From Ricinus communis (Eukaryota; Streptophyta; Magnoliopsida; Malpighiales; Euphorbiaceae): a stretch of DNA of 64,000 nt. This document shows positions 34,480-45,580 of the stretch, piece by piece. Made by a program: the position numbers and the translations under genes. Where the stretch lies: assembly GCF_019578655.1 (NCBI RefSeq), contig NC_063256.1, forward strand, positions 19,353,350-19,417,349, written 5' to 3'. Within the stretch, counting starts at the first letter, position 1. Each line of letters opens with the position of its first letter. The notes beneath the pieces are model-generated. The model was not told the DNA's origin. It worked only from the letters and a program-made list of their open reading frames with translations, and did no database searches.

Positions 34480-35684
34480 CTAGATTACTCCTTCTAGGAG
34501 GAGCCTGCTGCTAGTTTTGCTGCTGAAAACCTGGGGGTGGAAGTATTTGCTAATTCTGGTTTCCCTAAGAGAAATTCAGGTAATTTCTCCACCCCGGGTT
34601 ATAGTATTGCTGTAAGGATTGTTCTGCTGCCTAGAAGCATTTTCCACATAATCAACCTGCTCTGGCTTAACAAAGGTATTGTTGTTTTTGGCAATCTTGA
34701 CTTTGATAACCACCTCCACACCAATCACAAGTTATAACTTATGCCTGTCTTCCAACTAAAGACATAGTTAAAGCATTCATCTTCTTGTTCATGGCTCTAA
34801 CTTTGCATTTACAGCTCCATGGGGTCTACCGCCTGGATTCCACTCCCTTTGACTCAAACTTGCTCTCTTCCATGGATAGTTTATAACTGTCATATCTTCA
34901 ATAAGATCCATAGCTTGCTCAAGAGTCTTATTATTCAATGATCCACCTGCTGCAGCATTGATAGACTGTCTACTTGTGTAATTCAGTCCATTAAAAAATA
35001 TCTAAATTTGTAGCCATATAAGTAAACCATATTGTGGACAGCTCCTCAGTAAATCCTTGAAAGGTCCTAGCAATCATACAAGGTCTCATTCTCTTACTCA
35101 AGAAACCCTACTATGTCATTTCTCAACTTGGTCATCTTAGAAGGTGGAAAGTATCTCTCCAAGAATTTCTTGGCCAACTGATTCCAGATTGTAAATGTCC
35201 CAGCTAGAAATGACTTCAACCACTTCTTTAGCTTATCCCTCGATGAGAATGGGAATAGCCTCAATCGAATAGCATCATCCCATATCCCATTAATCTTGAA
35301 GATATCGCAAATCTCTAAGAACTCATCTAAATGGGTGTTTGGATCCTCATTGGGCAAACCATCAAACATGCAATTGTTTTACACCATCTGAATAATTTTG
35401 GGCTTGATCTCGAAGTTCTTCGCTGCAACATTCAATCTCACAATACTCAATGTAGCCCCATTAAGAGTTGGACGTGCATACTCTTGCATGGTTCTCTCTC
35501 TAGGTGGAACTGTCATTCTTAATTATTCCTCTTCTTGGTTTGGTTCTCCTTCTTAATTCTAATTCTGTAACTCTGCTACCGTTTTAACTAAAGCTCATTC
35601 TCGTTCTTCTCTTTGTTGCTTCCTCAAAATTCTTTCCAACTCTAGTTCGTAAGCGAATAGTTCCGTCGAACTAGCTCGAGTCAT
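34480..35684 (-). pseudogene. Athila-like gag (broken)
   Basis: The ATG at 35684 starts MTRASSTELFAYELELERIL. After several stops the core MFDGLPNEDPNTHLDEFLEICDIFKING (35369) continues through RLRLFPFSSRDKLKKWLKSFLAGTFTIWNQLAKKFLERYFPPSKM, the standard retrotransposon gag domain. The distal Gln/Asn-rich part and knuckle region (to about 34480) are very decayed. It lies 114 bp downstream of the PBS, the expected position. Confidence 0.82.
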
Positions 35685-35797
35685 GCACAAATTCAAGTAC
35701 CTAGAGAAAATACAAACACAACAAAGATAAATCAATAAAAATAAAAATGCTAAATCACTAGCTTTTAAATTACTAATAATATCACAGTAGCAAAGAG

Positions 35798-35818
35798 TCC
35801 CTAGCAATGACGCTAAAA
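35798..35818 (-). other. Asp-tRNA-type PBS, decayed
   Basis: The minus strand reads TTTTAGCGTCATTGCTAGGGA. Against the Athila PBS TTTTGGCGCCGTTGCCGGGGA every difference is a G-to-A or C-to-T transition. It follows the LTR end CATGCATCA within a few bases, which fixes the direction and the 5' end of the internal region. Confidence 0.75.
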
Positions 35819-35821
35819 ATT

Positions 35822-36925
35822 TGATGCATGCTATCCGCACACTGCAAAGTGCACCGATCTTATCAAGTAATATAATGATAAATAAAAGTATCGTTCCACT
35901 AAGACCTAATTGTGAGTATTACTTTCAATCATATACTAATGTTAGCAATCAAAATATTGTTTGGGTGTCATAATATTTAAAAATAAAATAATCTTAAAAT
36001 TAAAGATTTAAAAATAATTGATAAATTTATCAAGGATAAAGCCTATTTAGGTAGTGAATCCTCATAATAAGTTAAGTATTTCATGAAACAAATACCAATT
36101 AATTCAAATCAAGAGTTGAATTAACATTCCATAAAATTAGGTTTAAACCTTTCTCAAGTTATTAAACCCCTAATTCCTAAGAGGAGGGAGAGGAATCTCT
36201 TCTCAAACCCACTCACTTAAGTCATGTATTAAAATTAAGGAACTATTGAACCAAAAGATCTTGTAGATATCTCTAGTATCCCAATCAATCCTCAATCCTT
36301 AAGATAATGATTAATTCATAAAAATTTATTTCTAATTAGTTTATGAAAACAGATTCCAATTAATACGTCGACTTATTAATTGAAATATATAATTAAGCAA
36401 TCAAAGGAACAAAACAACTCATGAAAAAGATTAATTGCATTAACTTTAAATCAATCCATACAAAATAAATTAGGGTTCATCAAAATTCAAATAGCAAGAA
36501 AATTAGTTCCTAGATATTACAATAAAGAAGTAAAGATTAGGGAAAGAAGATCTCAAACTAGTTATGGAAGAGTAAAGATGAAATTCTTCAATCTTCAATC
36601 TTGAAAAGTAATGAAGGAGATGATATTATTCCTTAAATAATACCAATCAAAACCCTACAAATGAAAGAAAAATGAAGTTTTTAAGTGTTTCTCTCTCTAA
36701 AAATGAACATATGATGAAACTCCCTAAAACAACCCTAAAAGTTCCTTTAAATAGTGTGTTTTTATAATCCACATGTTGGCCACACGGGTACCACACAGTT
36801 GTGGGGCGTCCTTAGCTAAAGATCATTCTTAAAAGTTCTCTAGTCATACGGGAAGGACACACTAGCATGTCCTCTTCCTATGTTGTGTTTTGAAAAATTG
36901 GCCATCTTTTCCATCTTCCCTATAT
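35822..36925 (-). mobile_element. 5' LTR of minus-strand Athila-like element, truncated
   Basis: Aligns with 22659-23720 throughout. Homology stops near CCATCTTTTCCATCTT at 36915-36925, where the 3' LTR continues for about 280 bp more. The outer (U3) end of the element has therefore been lost, and no target duplication can be read on this side. Confidence 0.8.
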
Positions 36926-37257
36926 TTGATATATAACAATTAACTTCGTTATGATGTTTTTTTTTATTAAAACCCTCTCTTAGGTTAAAGAAGATTAAAA
37001 ATTAAAAAATAATTTTATCATTAAAAATTATCGAAATGATTTTAATTTATTAATAAATATTTTTATTTATATTTTCAAAAAAATTATATATACTATAAAT
37101 AACCACTAACATATTAATCATTCACCCTTATTCATAAATAAAAATTAAAAAGGATAAGAGCTTAATAGTTTTGCTAATAATAGTTTTGCTAATAGGTTAT
37201 CATCCATGTAACTATTAACTCTAATATTTTAATCCCAATTCAATGCACCTTTAAAAG
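36926..37257. other. AT-rich DNA, no gene seen
   Basis: Spacer between the truncated LTR and the hAT-like element. A duplicated ATAGTTTTGCTAATA occurs near 37170-37195. No other feature was seen. Confidence 0.5.
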
Positions 37258-37605
37258 TAGGAATGGCAATGGATAGGATAGTATTATACCCTTACTTATA
37301 TCCAAAAGGAGATATATTTACCCACATTCTACTCATACCTATTTGGGTAATAAATATTAAGCTCGTGCTCATATCCATAGGGTTTCGAGTAACCTATGGA
37401 TAATTCATAGGTAGCCATTAAAATATAATAAAATCTTTATAAGATAATATTATTGTGACTAAAAAAATATTATTTTTATAGAGATTATTTTATTTATCTA
37501 TAGATATTTTATTAATTATCAATAAATAAATATTTATTAATTTAAAAAATTTATGTTTTAATTATTTATTTAAATATTTTTATTATAATTTATGTATGAG
37601 TTATA

Positions 37606-37639
<34 letters not shown>

Positions 37640-38014
37640 GAATGTAGTCAAGAGTTAGTGTGCATATACATAGAATTCAAAAGCTAACATTTATTTATAT
37701 AAATAATAGAGATTATATACATATAGGCCAAATAAATTTGTTATTTAATATGTTAAGCGAGGTAGTACATTGGCCTAAGATGAGATGGAGAGATTTTAAT
37801 ATTCTGCATCTAACTTTAAAAAAGAATTAGTGGAGTATGAATATAGATATAAGTAAGATAGTTTAGTATTCATATTTACCCATATCCAATATATTCTTTT
37901 CGGATATGGTTATCCGTCCTCATTATCCAATCAACTTTAATACTCATTATCCAATCAACTTAAATATTATTCAGTTTCAGGTGATTAAGGGTAGAGTACA
38001 AATTGACATCCCTA
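37258..38014. mobile_element. hAT-like non-autonomous DNA transposon
   Basis: 757 bp with terminal inverted repeats: left TAGGAATGGCAATGGATA, right (reverse complement) TAGGGATGTCAATTTGTA. The flanking octamers are TTTAAAAG (37250-37257) and TTTAACAG (38015-38022), 7 of 8 identical, as expected for an 8-bp target duplication. TIRs of the TAGGGRTGKCAAT type and 8-bp duplications are typical of plant hAT elements. Inside there is no transposase; the sequence is AT-rich, with self-similar CCCATATCCA/TATCCATAGG words near each end and a TAA microsatellite at about 37606-37636. Confidence 0.8.
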
Positions 38015-38022
38015 TTTAACAG

Positions 38023-39506
38023 AAGATTGGTGTCCCACATATAAAGACAAATGCATATTTTCTCAAAGGAAAATATACGAAGTGATTAATAGCAAATTGG
38101 AGCCCAAATACAACATTTGAAGCCCATTGCATATCAATGAAAGTTTTGGGCAAGGAATTGGTCATTCTCTGTTGTAAATTTACCATGATTCCAAGGATGA
38201 GTTAGCCCACCTACAGGGACATGCACAAATACAATTTTGCAAGTTTTAGAAGAAATTGAGTCCGAATTTATTGAGTTTTTTGGAAGAATAAGGATCACTA
38301 GTTTTCTCCCTTTCTTGTTACTTTTAGATTCTGTTCAAAGTTTATTAGGGCTGCTACAGAATCGAGCTATGAATCGAGTTAAGTCAAACTTTGATTATTT
38401 AAAGCATATTTCATTTATCATTGAGCTAAGTTTAATATAAAAAATTATTTATCTTATGAATTTAAACTAGCTTAACACCGTATTTTGGTTGAAATTTATA
38501 AAAAAAAAAATTAAAACTCATTTGCAAATCTAAAGTTTATATGTTTTCAATGAAGTACAAATTAATTTAGAATTCTACATATTCAAATTTGTTTATAATA
38601 AATTATAGCTAAACTAAATTCTACCTAGAATTTTCAAATGAATTCTATATTAATTTGTTACTGTATTTCATAATACCAAAATATTTCTTACAACTTTATT
38701 ATTTTTATTTTACTTTCTCTCTCATGTATTTTTCCAGAAATGAAATGAATAATTTTAAAAAAGATTATTTTAATAATTTTAAACGAGCTTAACACTTTCT
38801 CTATCATAAATAAAAGATTACTTTAAAAAATTTATAATAATTTTAAAAAATAATTTTATTTTTTAATATAATCAATCTTATTTGATTTTTTCTATTTAAA
38901 ATATCAATTTTGATTTTTTAATTTAATTTAAAAATCAATATTTTTATTGCAGTCCTAATTGCTAACTAAATTATGAACTTTCAACTTTTTAACAATTTTA
39001 ACTAGCCCTTTTGGAATTTATAAGTTAATACCTATACTTTTAGATTTTCTTGATTATACTATCTGATGAAAAAGTTTAAAAAATTTAGTAATAACTGTTG
39101 ATATGGCAATCGATTTGATGAACAGACAAAAAGCAGACTCATGAAATATACACCTTTAAAATATAACAATTTTAGTAATCACTAATATTTTTTTATAATT
39201 TTAACATTAGAGAGCAATATCTTTTATGCATTTTCACAAACACATCATATGTATTACTGAGCACTTTACGTTACACATGCCAAAGTACTTTAACTAGCTA
39301 AAATTGTTAAGAACCTCAAAGTTCAAATTTAATTGGTAATTAGGCCTTTATTATATCCACTCTTTTTTTAGAGAATGTGTAACTAACTCTCTCATTTTTG
39401 TCTAAAAAAAAGCTTAAACCAAATATATAAAAGTTTGAATTAAAATATCCATAAATTTTAAAAATTATATACTAATTAAACCTAAACGATAAGGTCACTA
39501 GCCAAA
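38023..39506. other. AT-rich intergenic DNA
   Basis: No gene could be supported. An open frame at 38237-38440 has no family features. GAATCGAGCTATGAATCGAG near 38360 resembles the CTCGAGCT-rich words of some plant transposons, but nothing more could be defined. Confidence 0.45.
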
Positions 39507-39578
39507 TTAAACTTTATTCCTTAAAAATGCCACAAGTCTGCTCTTCATAGAACTCTTATCATATGGGATGGTGTTCAC
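39507..39578 (-). other. Possible orphan terminal exon
   Basis: On the minus strand a good acceptor (TTATTTGCAG, ending 39579) precedes an open 23-codon segment, VNTIPYDKSSMKSRLVAFLR then NKV and a stop at 39507-39509. The residue composition looks protein-like and the sequence is less AT-rich than its surroundings. I do not recognise a family, and no upstream exon with a matching donor was found within 2 kb. Confidence 0.2.
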
Positions 39579-40799
39579 CTGCAAATAAATTACAAGATGA
39601 AAAATAGAGATTAGTCTTACTTTTTTAATAGTGACTTCATGCGACTAAGTTATATATATATGTATATATATCAATGTTCTTAAGAAGAATAAAAAAGAGC
39701 AATTCTCTAGTAACACACAATTAATAGAAGGATCAAGTTTTGGAATCTTGAACTTGTCACTCTGGAGAATTTAATTCAAGCAGGAGGTTTTGATTTCACC
39801 AAGAAATTGGGTTGCAAACCTAGGTTGCAATATATGATCATCCGAATTAAATAACCACAGAATTTTGAGAGATAAAATATTTAGAAAATATGAGTTAGCG
39901 GGAGTATTTAGTTCAACTGTTTAGGTTAGTTGTTAGCTGATTTATACCCAACGGCTGAACAACCCTCGTTTGATAAAGTTTTAGTATTAGTTGCTGATAG
40001 CTGATTCAAACTCAAACAACAACTGATAGGATCAACTATCCTATTTTAGTGCTATCCTATTTAAATTATATACTTCATGTTTCCTTTATTTTTATTCAAA
40101 ACAACTGATTCTTTTATCTATAGTATATGCTTATATAATTTATATCAATCACGAGTTTAATTTTTATTTCTTATTATCATGATTAACAAAATAATGATTA
40201 GCTTTCCTTCATAAATTAAGAATTATCAACAAATATTAACTCACATTTTTACCTGTATATATTCACACTTCTATTGGGTTCAGAATTCTGTCTTTAGATG
40301 TACTCACATATCTAATGACTTGTAATGTTCTTATACTTTCATAAGAGTTCTATTATTCATGTGATTGAAATACATTAGTTAAAACTGAAAAATATTAGTC
40401 TGTTTTATATATTCATTTGTTTTTTCCTTTTTTTTCTTTATTTGGTAGTATACCTTGAGCTAAGTGGCATTTATTTCTCACTATTAGTCTCTTTTCTTTC
40501 AGTCAAACAACTGGGACTTAGTAAATTATATTATCTATTTGAACATAATTAGATTGTCTTTTCATAAATTATTAAAAATGATAAAATAAAGTCTTAATCT
40601 AGGATGAAATTAATATATAAATATTTAATTACGTTTATGGGTTGCAATATGAGTGGGAAGAATAAAAGTAATGGAAGGGTTGCATGGACTAGCAAATAAT
40701 TTAATTTTTTTATTTATATATTGGGAAGGATGGTCTTAGGTAGAAAATGAAATTAAAGTTATTGATACTTCCTTCACTAAATAACAATTAAAACACAAA
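39579..40799. other. AT-rich intergenic DNA with MITE-like words
   Basis: Between 39895 and 40070 the phrases TTAGTTGTTAGCTGATTT and TTAGTTGCTGATAGCTGATT occur with a TTTGATAAAG block between them, a style seen in several plant MITEs. I could not define paired termini or a target duplication. The rest shows nothing. Confidence 0.3.
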
Positions 40800-41310
40800 T
40801 GGGATTGGATGAAGGAACAATGGAAGTTGTGGAAAGAATTAAAAGAAAAGGAAACTGGATTAGAATGAAATCCTACTAATAGTACAATTGATGCTCTTGC
40901 TGAGTGGTGGGATGAGAAAATTCAAGTATATATTATTTTAAATTTAACTAATTAAATAGATTAAATTGATTTATGGATTACTTTTATCTTTTCTTTACAT
41001 ATGTTTTAGGAAAATCCAAGTTTTGCAAGATTTGGAGAAAAAAAAAAATTGGACAAAGACTTAATGAAAAATATGAAATTATGTTTATGGGCATTGTGAC
41101 TAGATGAGAGTTTGCATATGCTCCATCATCTGAAAGTTTACCTTACAATTTTGAAGAAGTGGATGTTGATGATGTGATTCCTATGGAGCAGGCTGCTAAT
41201 GTAGAAGAAGTTTTTGATGAACACTAGAACGATATTATAGGTAGAACATCTATACACGAAGATTCATTTAGCCAATTTGCTTATGAAAAACAAAGGAAAG
41301 AATATAGGCA
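40800..41310 (+). pseudogene. Myb/SANT-like domain gene of a PIF/Harbinger system
   Basis: Reads NGIGWMKEQWKLWKELKEKETGLE, a stop (TGG to TGA/TAG type), NPTNSTIDALAEWWDEKIQ. An 84-bp GT-AG intron (40926-41009) follows, then ENPSFARFGEK and, after a shift in an A-run, NEKYEIMFMGIV, FAYAPSSESLPYNFEEVDVDDVIPMEQAANVEEVFDEH. This is the Myb/SANT-like DNA-binding protein family that accompanies PIF/Harbinger transposases in plants. At least three stops or shifts make it non-functional. Its position 0.5 kb upstream of a Harbinger transposase fragment on the same strand supports the call. Confidence 0.65.
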
Positions 41311-41824
41311 TAAAGGCTCTTGTACTTATACATATTAGTCACCCATCCTCTTCAACTTCAAAATTTATCTATCAAACACCTCTAATTACAAGATTGGCAA
41401 TAGTTTAATACCTGACTGGCTACAAATTAATTCGTGATGCACACACGTTCTGACCTGTTGAATATCTTGACATATAAGCTGTATTCCCTAATGTGAGATT
41501 CGTTTGAGCTTGATCTATGACAAAATTGGCGGTTCTTTTTGTACTATTTTTATTTTCATAACAAACAAACATTAAAGTTAATACACACAAAAGAAGTAAA
41601 ATGATTATATAGCTTATTAAACTTAGAGTTAGCATCTTCTGGACACTTAAATCTTCCATCAAAATCCATCAGGAAAACATGATGGACGACTTTTTTAATA
41701 TGCTACCCACACAAAAAATATTAAGACTTCCTAAGCCCCATCACTAGGTACTTGTATTATATTTTATCATATATATATATATATATAAGTTACATTATTT
41801 TATGATGTTCACATGTTTCTTTTT

Positions 41825-42185
41825 AGGAAAAAATTGCTCATTAGATGATGGATGTCAATAAATAGAAGGAAATATTATACCTTATAAGAGAGTGAGATAT
41901 CATCTATCCGAATTTTAATATAGTAGTCAATCAAAGAGGTTGAAAGAGATTTTCAATCGGTGGCAGTCGTCTCTTAGAAATTGCATTGAACGAACTTTTG
42001 AAGTTTGAAAGGCAAGATGAAAAATTTCACAAATAATGCCTTCATATCCATTTTATATGCAATGAGATATTGTAGATGCATCAATGGCACTATATAATTA
42101 TATTCGGAAAAAAGCATTAGCATATTCATTATTTCAGCGTTTTGATCAAAGTCTTTTGATCCATTCGATAGTTCTAATAACATTA
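41825..42185 (+). pseudogene. PIF/Harbinger transposase C-terminus (DDE_4)
   Basis: Broken reading frame with the conserved end of the Harbinger nuclease: IIPYKRVRYHLSEF, RLKEIFNRWQSSLRNCIERTFEV (catalytic Glu region, normally NxRHSSLRNxIERxFG), SQIMPSYPFYMQ, DIVDASMALYNYIRKKALAYSLF. Stops interrupt it several times. The N-terminal and central parts, with the two catalytic Asp residues, are missing. Together with the Myb/SANT-like fragment upstream this is a two-gene Harbinger relic; element termini were not identified. Confidence 0.75.
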
Positions 42186-42933
42186 TACAAATAAAAGAAA
42201 ATCGAAAGAATTTAAATAAATGTTCTAAAAGATAAAATTACCTGTAGTTTAATAAATATAAAAATAGTTTGTAGTACAAATTATGCATGCAATTGATTAA
42301 ATAGCTAAATAAATTCTAATTAATAACTTGATACATTTTTTATAACAATTAGTTATATTTTATAATATTTTTATTAATATCATCACTAATAGATTTATTA
42401 ATTTTTATTCTCTTTATTTATATACTATAAATTAAAATATAATATAAATATAAATTATACCCATATTAATCATTTTATATAATACCAGCCTGAGCTTAAA
42501 AATATTTAACAAACACCTAGTGTCAACATATGGCAAAATACAAGCTAAGCTCTTGAACTACCACCAGCGGTGGTTTATGATTATAATAATAATAATTATT
42601 ATTATTATTATAGCCAAGGACGAAAGCTTAAGTAATAGAATTGTCATTGTCAGCCGAAATGCTGGTTTAAATGCAACACAGAGAAGAGTTAATCATATTG
42701 TTTCAAATAAAAATATATTGTGTTGACCAAACTAATTTGTCTATTATTATCCTCTTAATAATTCCATTTTTTTTTTTCCGTTTAAGAATATAATAATAAT
42801 TTAATAATAATATTGAATTCTTGCTTCCAATGACCTGGCGTGAAACTAGGAGCAGATTGAGTAATTAACAACCGATGATCATTATTATAAAAGCGATCCC
42901 TTTTTTTATATTAATTGGAATTATATATTTTTA
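42186..42933. other. AT-rich DNA with ATT repeats
   Basis: No gene was found. An inverted trinucleotide stretch (ATAATAATAATAATTATTATTATTATTAT) lies at 42582-42611 and could form a hairpin. Confidence 0.5.
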
Positions 42934-43110
42934 GTGAGTGGCCGATTATTATTCACGCGGCGGATCCTCACGTTGTGGGCTCCACGCGTTAACTGTGGGC
43001 CCCTGAGAATTTTAGTGCCGGAGGACACAGTTCTTCTATGTCACGTTGCAGTGTGCTGCGCACGATACCGCCCATCGCAAAGCCAATCTCATCGTTTGTT
43101 TGTTTGTTTT
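42934..43110. promoter_or_regulatory. Isolated GC-rich island
   Basis: About 175 bp that is clearly richer in G+C than the several kilobases on either side. It contains CACGCGGCGGATCC, CTCACGTTGTGGGC, CCACGCGTTAAC and TGGGCCCC (a site-II-like TGGGCC element). The plus-strand open frame through it has no recognised family. It could be a surviving promoter or first-exon fragment of a lost gene, or a transposon piece. Confidence 0.3.
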
Positions 43111-45122
43111 TCTTTTTAATTTATTTATTGGACGGTAAACTATGAGTAAATTATATAATAAAAATAAAATTTAATAATTTTAATAATTTTTAAAAATTAT
43201 TAATTTAGCCATGATTTAATAAAGTGACTATAATTTTAATTTAATTGAATTATTTATTAAAATTAATCAATGCGAATAGTAATATAAACATCAATTAAAA
43301 AATAAGAAATCTGAATTGATGAATTATAATACTATATTATTTATATATGTTACTTAATTTTAAAATTTTTATTTTTTAAATTGCATTGATGTTACTATGT
43401 TGCTAATTTAACTTTACTAAAATTGTATTTAATTGACCAAATTATAGTTAAATCGATAATTTTAAAAAAATTGACTAAAATAGTAAACTACCATAAGTGT
43501 TTCGATTTTTTTAGACAATTAATTCTAAAAATAACCATTCTCAAATACTCATTATAAAAATAAAAATTTATTTAATATAAAACAGTGTGTTCAAATTTAA
43601 AAACTATTTAATAATTTAGTATCTCACATTTTATTATTACTATGGTATATATATATGTGTGATTATTACTATTATTTCAATATTTTAATTTTATTAATTT
43701 TAAAATTTATGTGTAAAATTAATTAACAATAAGTTAACAATCTATAGATATTTTGTAATTCAGAAAAATATTATTTAAATATAGATAAATATAACTGAAA
43801 ATATATCAAATAATAATTTAACAAACAATACAATCAATAATACTAAAAGAAAATTTAGTATTTTGAAAAGAATTTCTAATAAATTTTTGATATTACAAAA
43901 TATTTTCAGTAGAAATAAATATATTATACTAATTGTATTTATATACTAATAAAAAAATTAGTATGCTATATTTAATTATTGTTTAATCATAAAATATTGT
44001 TTAATATCTTAATTATATTATAATGTTGAATGTAACATATCATGCATGCAATTATTAGGCTGGACTCCTATTCTATCACAAGATTATTGAGCAACATCAA
44101 CTCCTTATAAATTATAAACAATACTGCACGCGCTTTGTGCAGAATAAAATTTACTTTAACAAATACAATTAATATCAAATAAATTTATATTAAATGAAGT
44201 TTTTATATATCTATTAAAAGTCTTTATATAAAAAAAAAGTCAAACTCAAAAACGAACATGATTTTTTTTTATTTTCTCAATTAATTACATTTTAAAAAAA
44301 AATTAAACTGAAAATATTTTTTTTGTGAATAACAAAATGAAATATTATTAAAATTAATATGATATAACTTTTAACTTCAAAGTCATTATAACTTTTAACT
44401 CTAAAGCCAATTATACATACTTGATGAAAACGATAATTTATATTAAACAAAATTAAAATATTTTAAATAGAAAAATAACTAGAATAAAATATGAGTTTAA
44501 ATTAAATTTAGTTTTAGCAAAACTACAGATAAAATTTTGTTATTTAAAGATAATAATAAAAATTTGATGTCATAGTTAATTGTTTATAAATAATATGTGG
44601 CAAACAATTAATATTATAATTAAAAATTATGTGTAATCACCTATTTAGTAAACTTAAATTCTATGTTTAGCAAAAAATTAATATTTTATAATTAGAAATA
44701 ACATGAAAATGAGAAATGTCACTTTCTAGTAAACTTATAAAATATGTATGGAAAAAGACTTGTCGAAATTTCAGGCGGACTGAGTTCGGGCCGAATTAAA
44801 ATTTTTTTTTTTAACTATAGTTACGAGTTTAGTTCTGCGAGTTTAAAATTTTGACTAAGTCCTACCCGCAATAAAAATGTAAAATATTTTATATTATAAT
44901 GTTTGAATCGGACTAAATTTGTGGGGTGGATCTTAAAAAAATAATATTTTTAAATTCATCAAAAAATAATATGGCTTTTTTAGGTTCAGTGCGGGCATAT
45001 CTAAAATCAAAATTCGTGTTCAAACTAAAAAAATTTCAGAGGAATTTAGACGGATGGCAAATATCCAAATCCGTAAACAGGTCTAATAGTAAACTATTAT
45101 TACGTTATTCTTTTGTTTCAGT

Positions 45123-45158
<36 letters not shown>

Positions 45159-45549
45159 TAAGATGATTTTTTGAATCCAAACGACTAAAATCATGCACTT
45201 TTTATTTTGTTTAGGTTGGCAATTTGCATCGTGATATTTAATATTATTGTGTGAAGACATATATAATATAAAGATAGTGAATTTGAATATTTGTTTAATT
45301 TATCATATTGAAACTTTAAATCCAAATATAAACATATTTATTATATAAATTACATGATATGATAGTATATTCGTTGAATAAATTAAATTTAAAAAAAGAT
45401 TTTAAAAGTAACTTTTAATTTTTTGAAAATAATCCATATTTAGATATTTACTTTTTAAACAAAAGATTGATGGAAGTCTTCCTTTATCTTTCTTTTAAAT
45501 AACGTGAGATTTCTATGATCTCATATTTATTGTAATTATAACTATGCTA

Positions 45550-45580
<31 letters not shown>

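Larger units (their letters stand above)
22659..36925 (-). mobile_element. Athila-like Ty3/gypsy element with nested LTRs
   Basis: An element of about 14.3 kb read right to left: 5' LTR (36925-35822, outer part missing), Asp-type PBS, gag, protease, RT, RNase H, integrase, a small ORF, a third ORF in the env position, a spacer ending in a polypurine tract, and the 3' LTR (24008-22659). The two LTRs align over about 1.1 kb, from the GCTATCCGC end inward. About 2.7 kb of the length is foreign: two LTRs of another family sit at 25274-26611 and 29815-31148. All coding parts have stops or shifts. Confidence 0.85.

Noticed and set aside
39895..40075. Possible MITE with GCTGATAGCTGATT-type words
   Set aside because: Paired inverted termini and a target duplication could not be established by eye.
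42934..43119. 61-codon open frame in the GC-rich island as a gene
   Set aside because: No recognised domain, extends into T-rich low complexity, and no splice context. Kept only as a GC-rich regulatory-like island.
44760..45070. Possible hAT-like element with GGATGGCAAATATCC words
   Set aside because: Only one end-like word was seen, with no opposite terminus or octamer duplication, unlike the element at 37258-38014.
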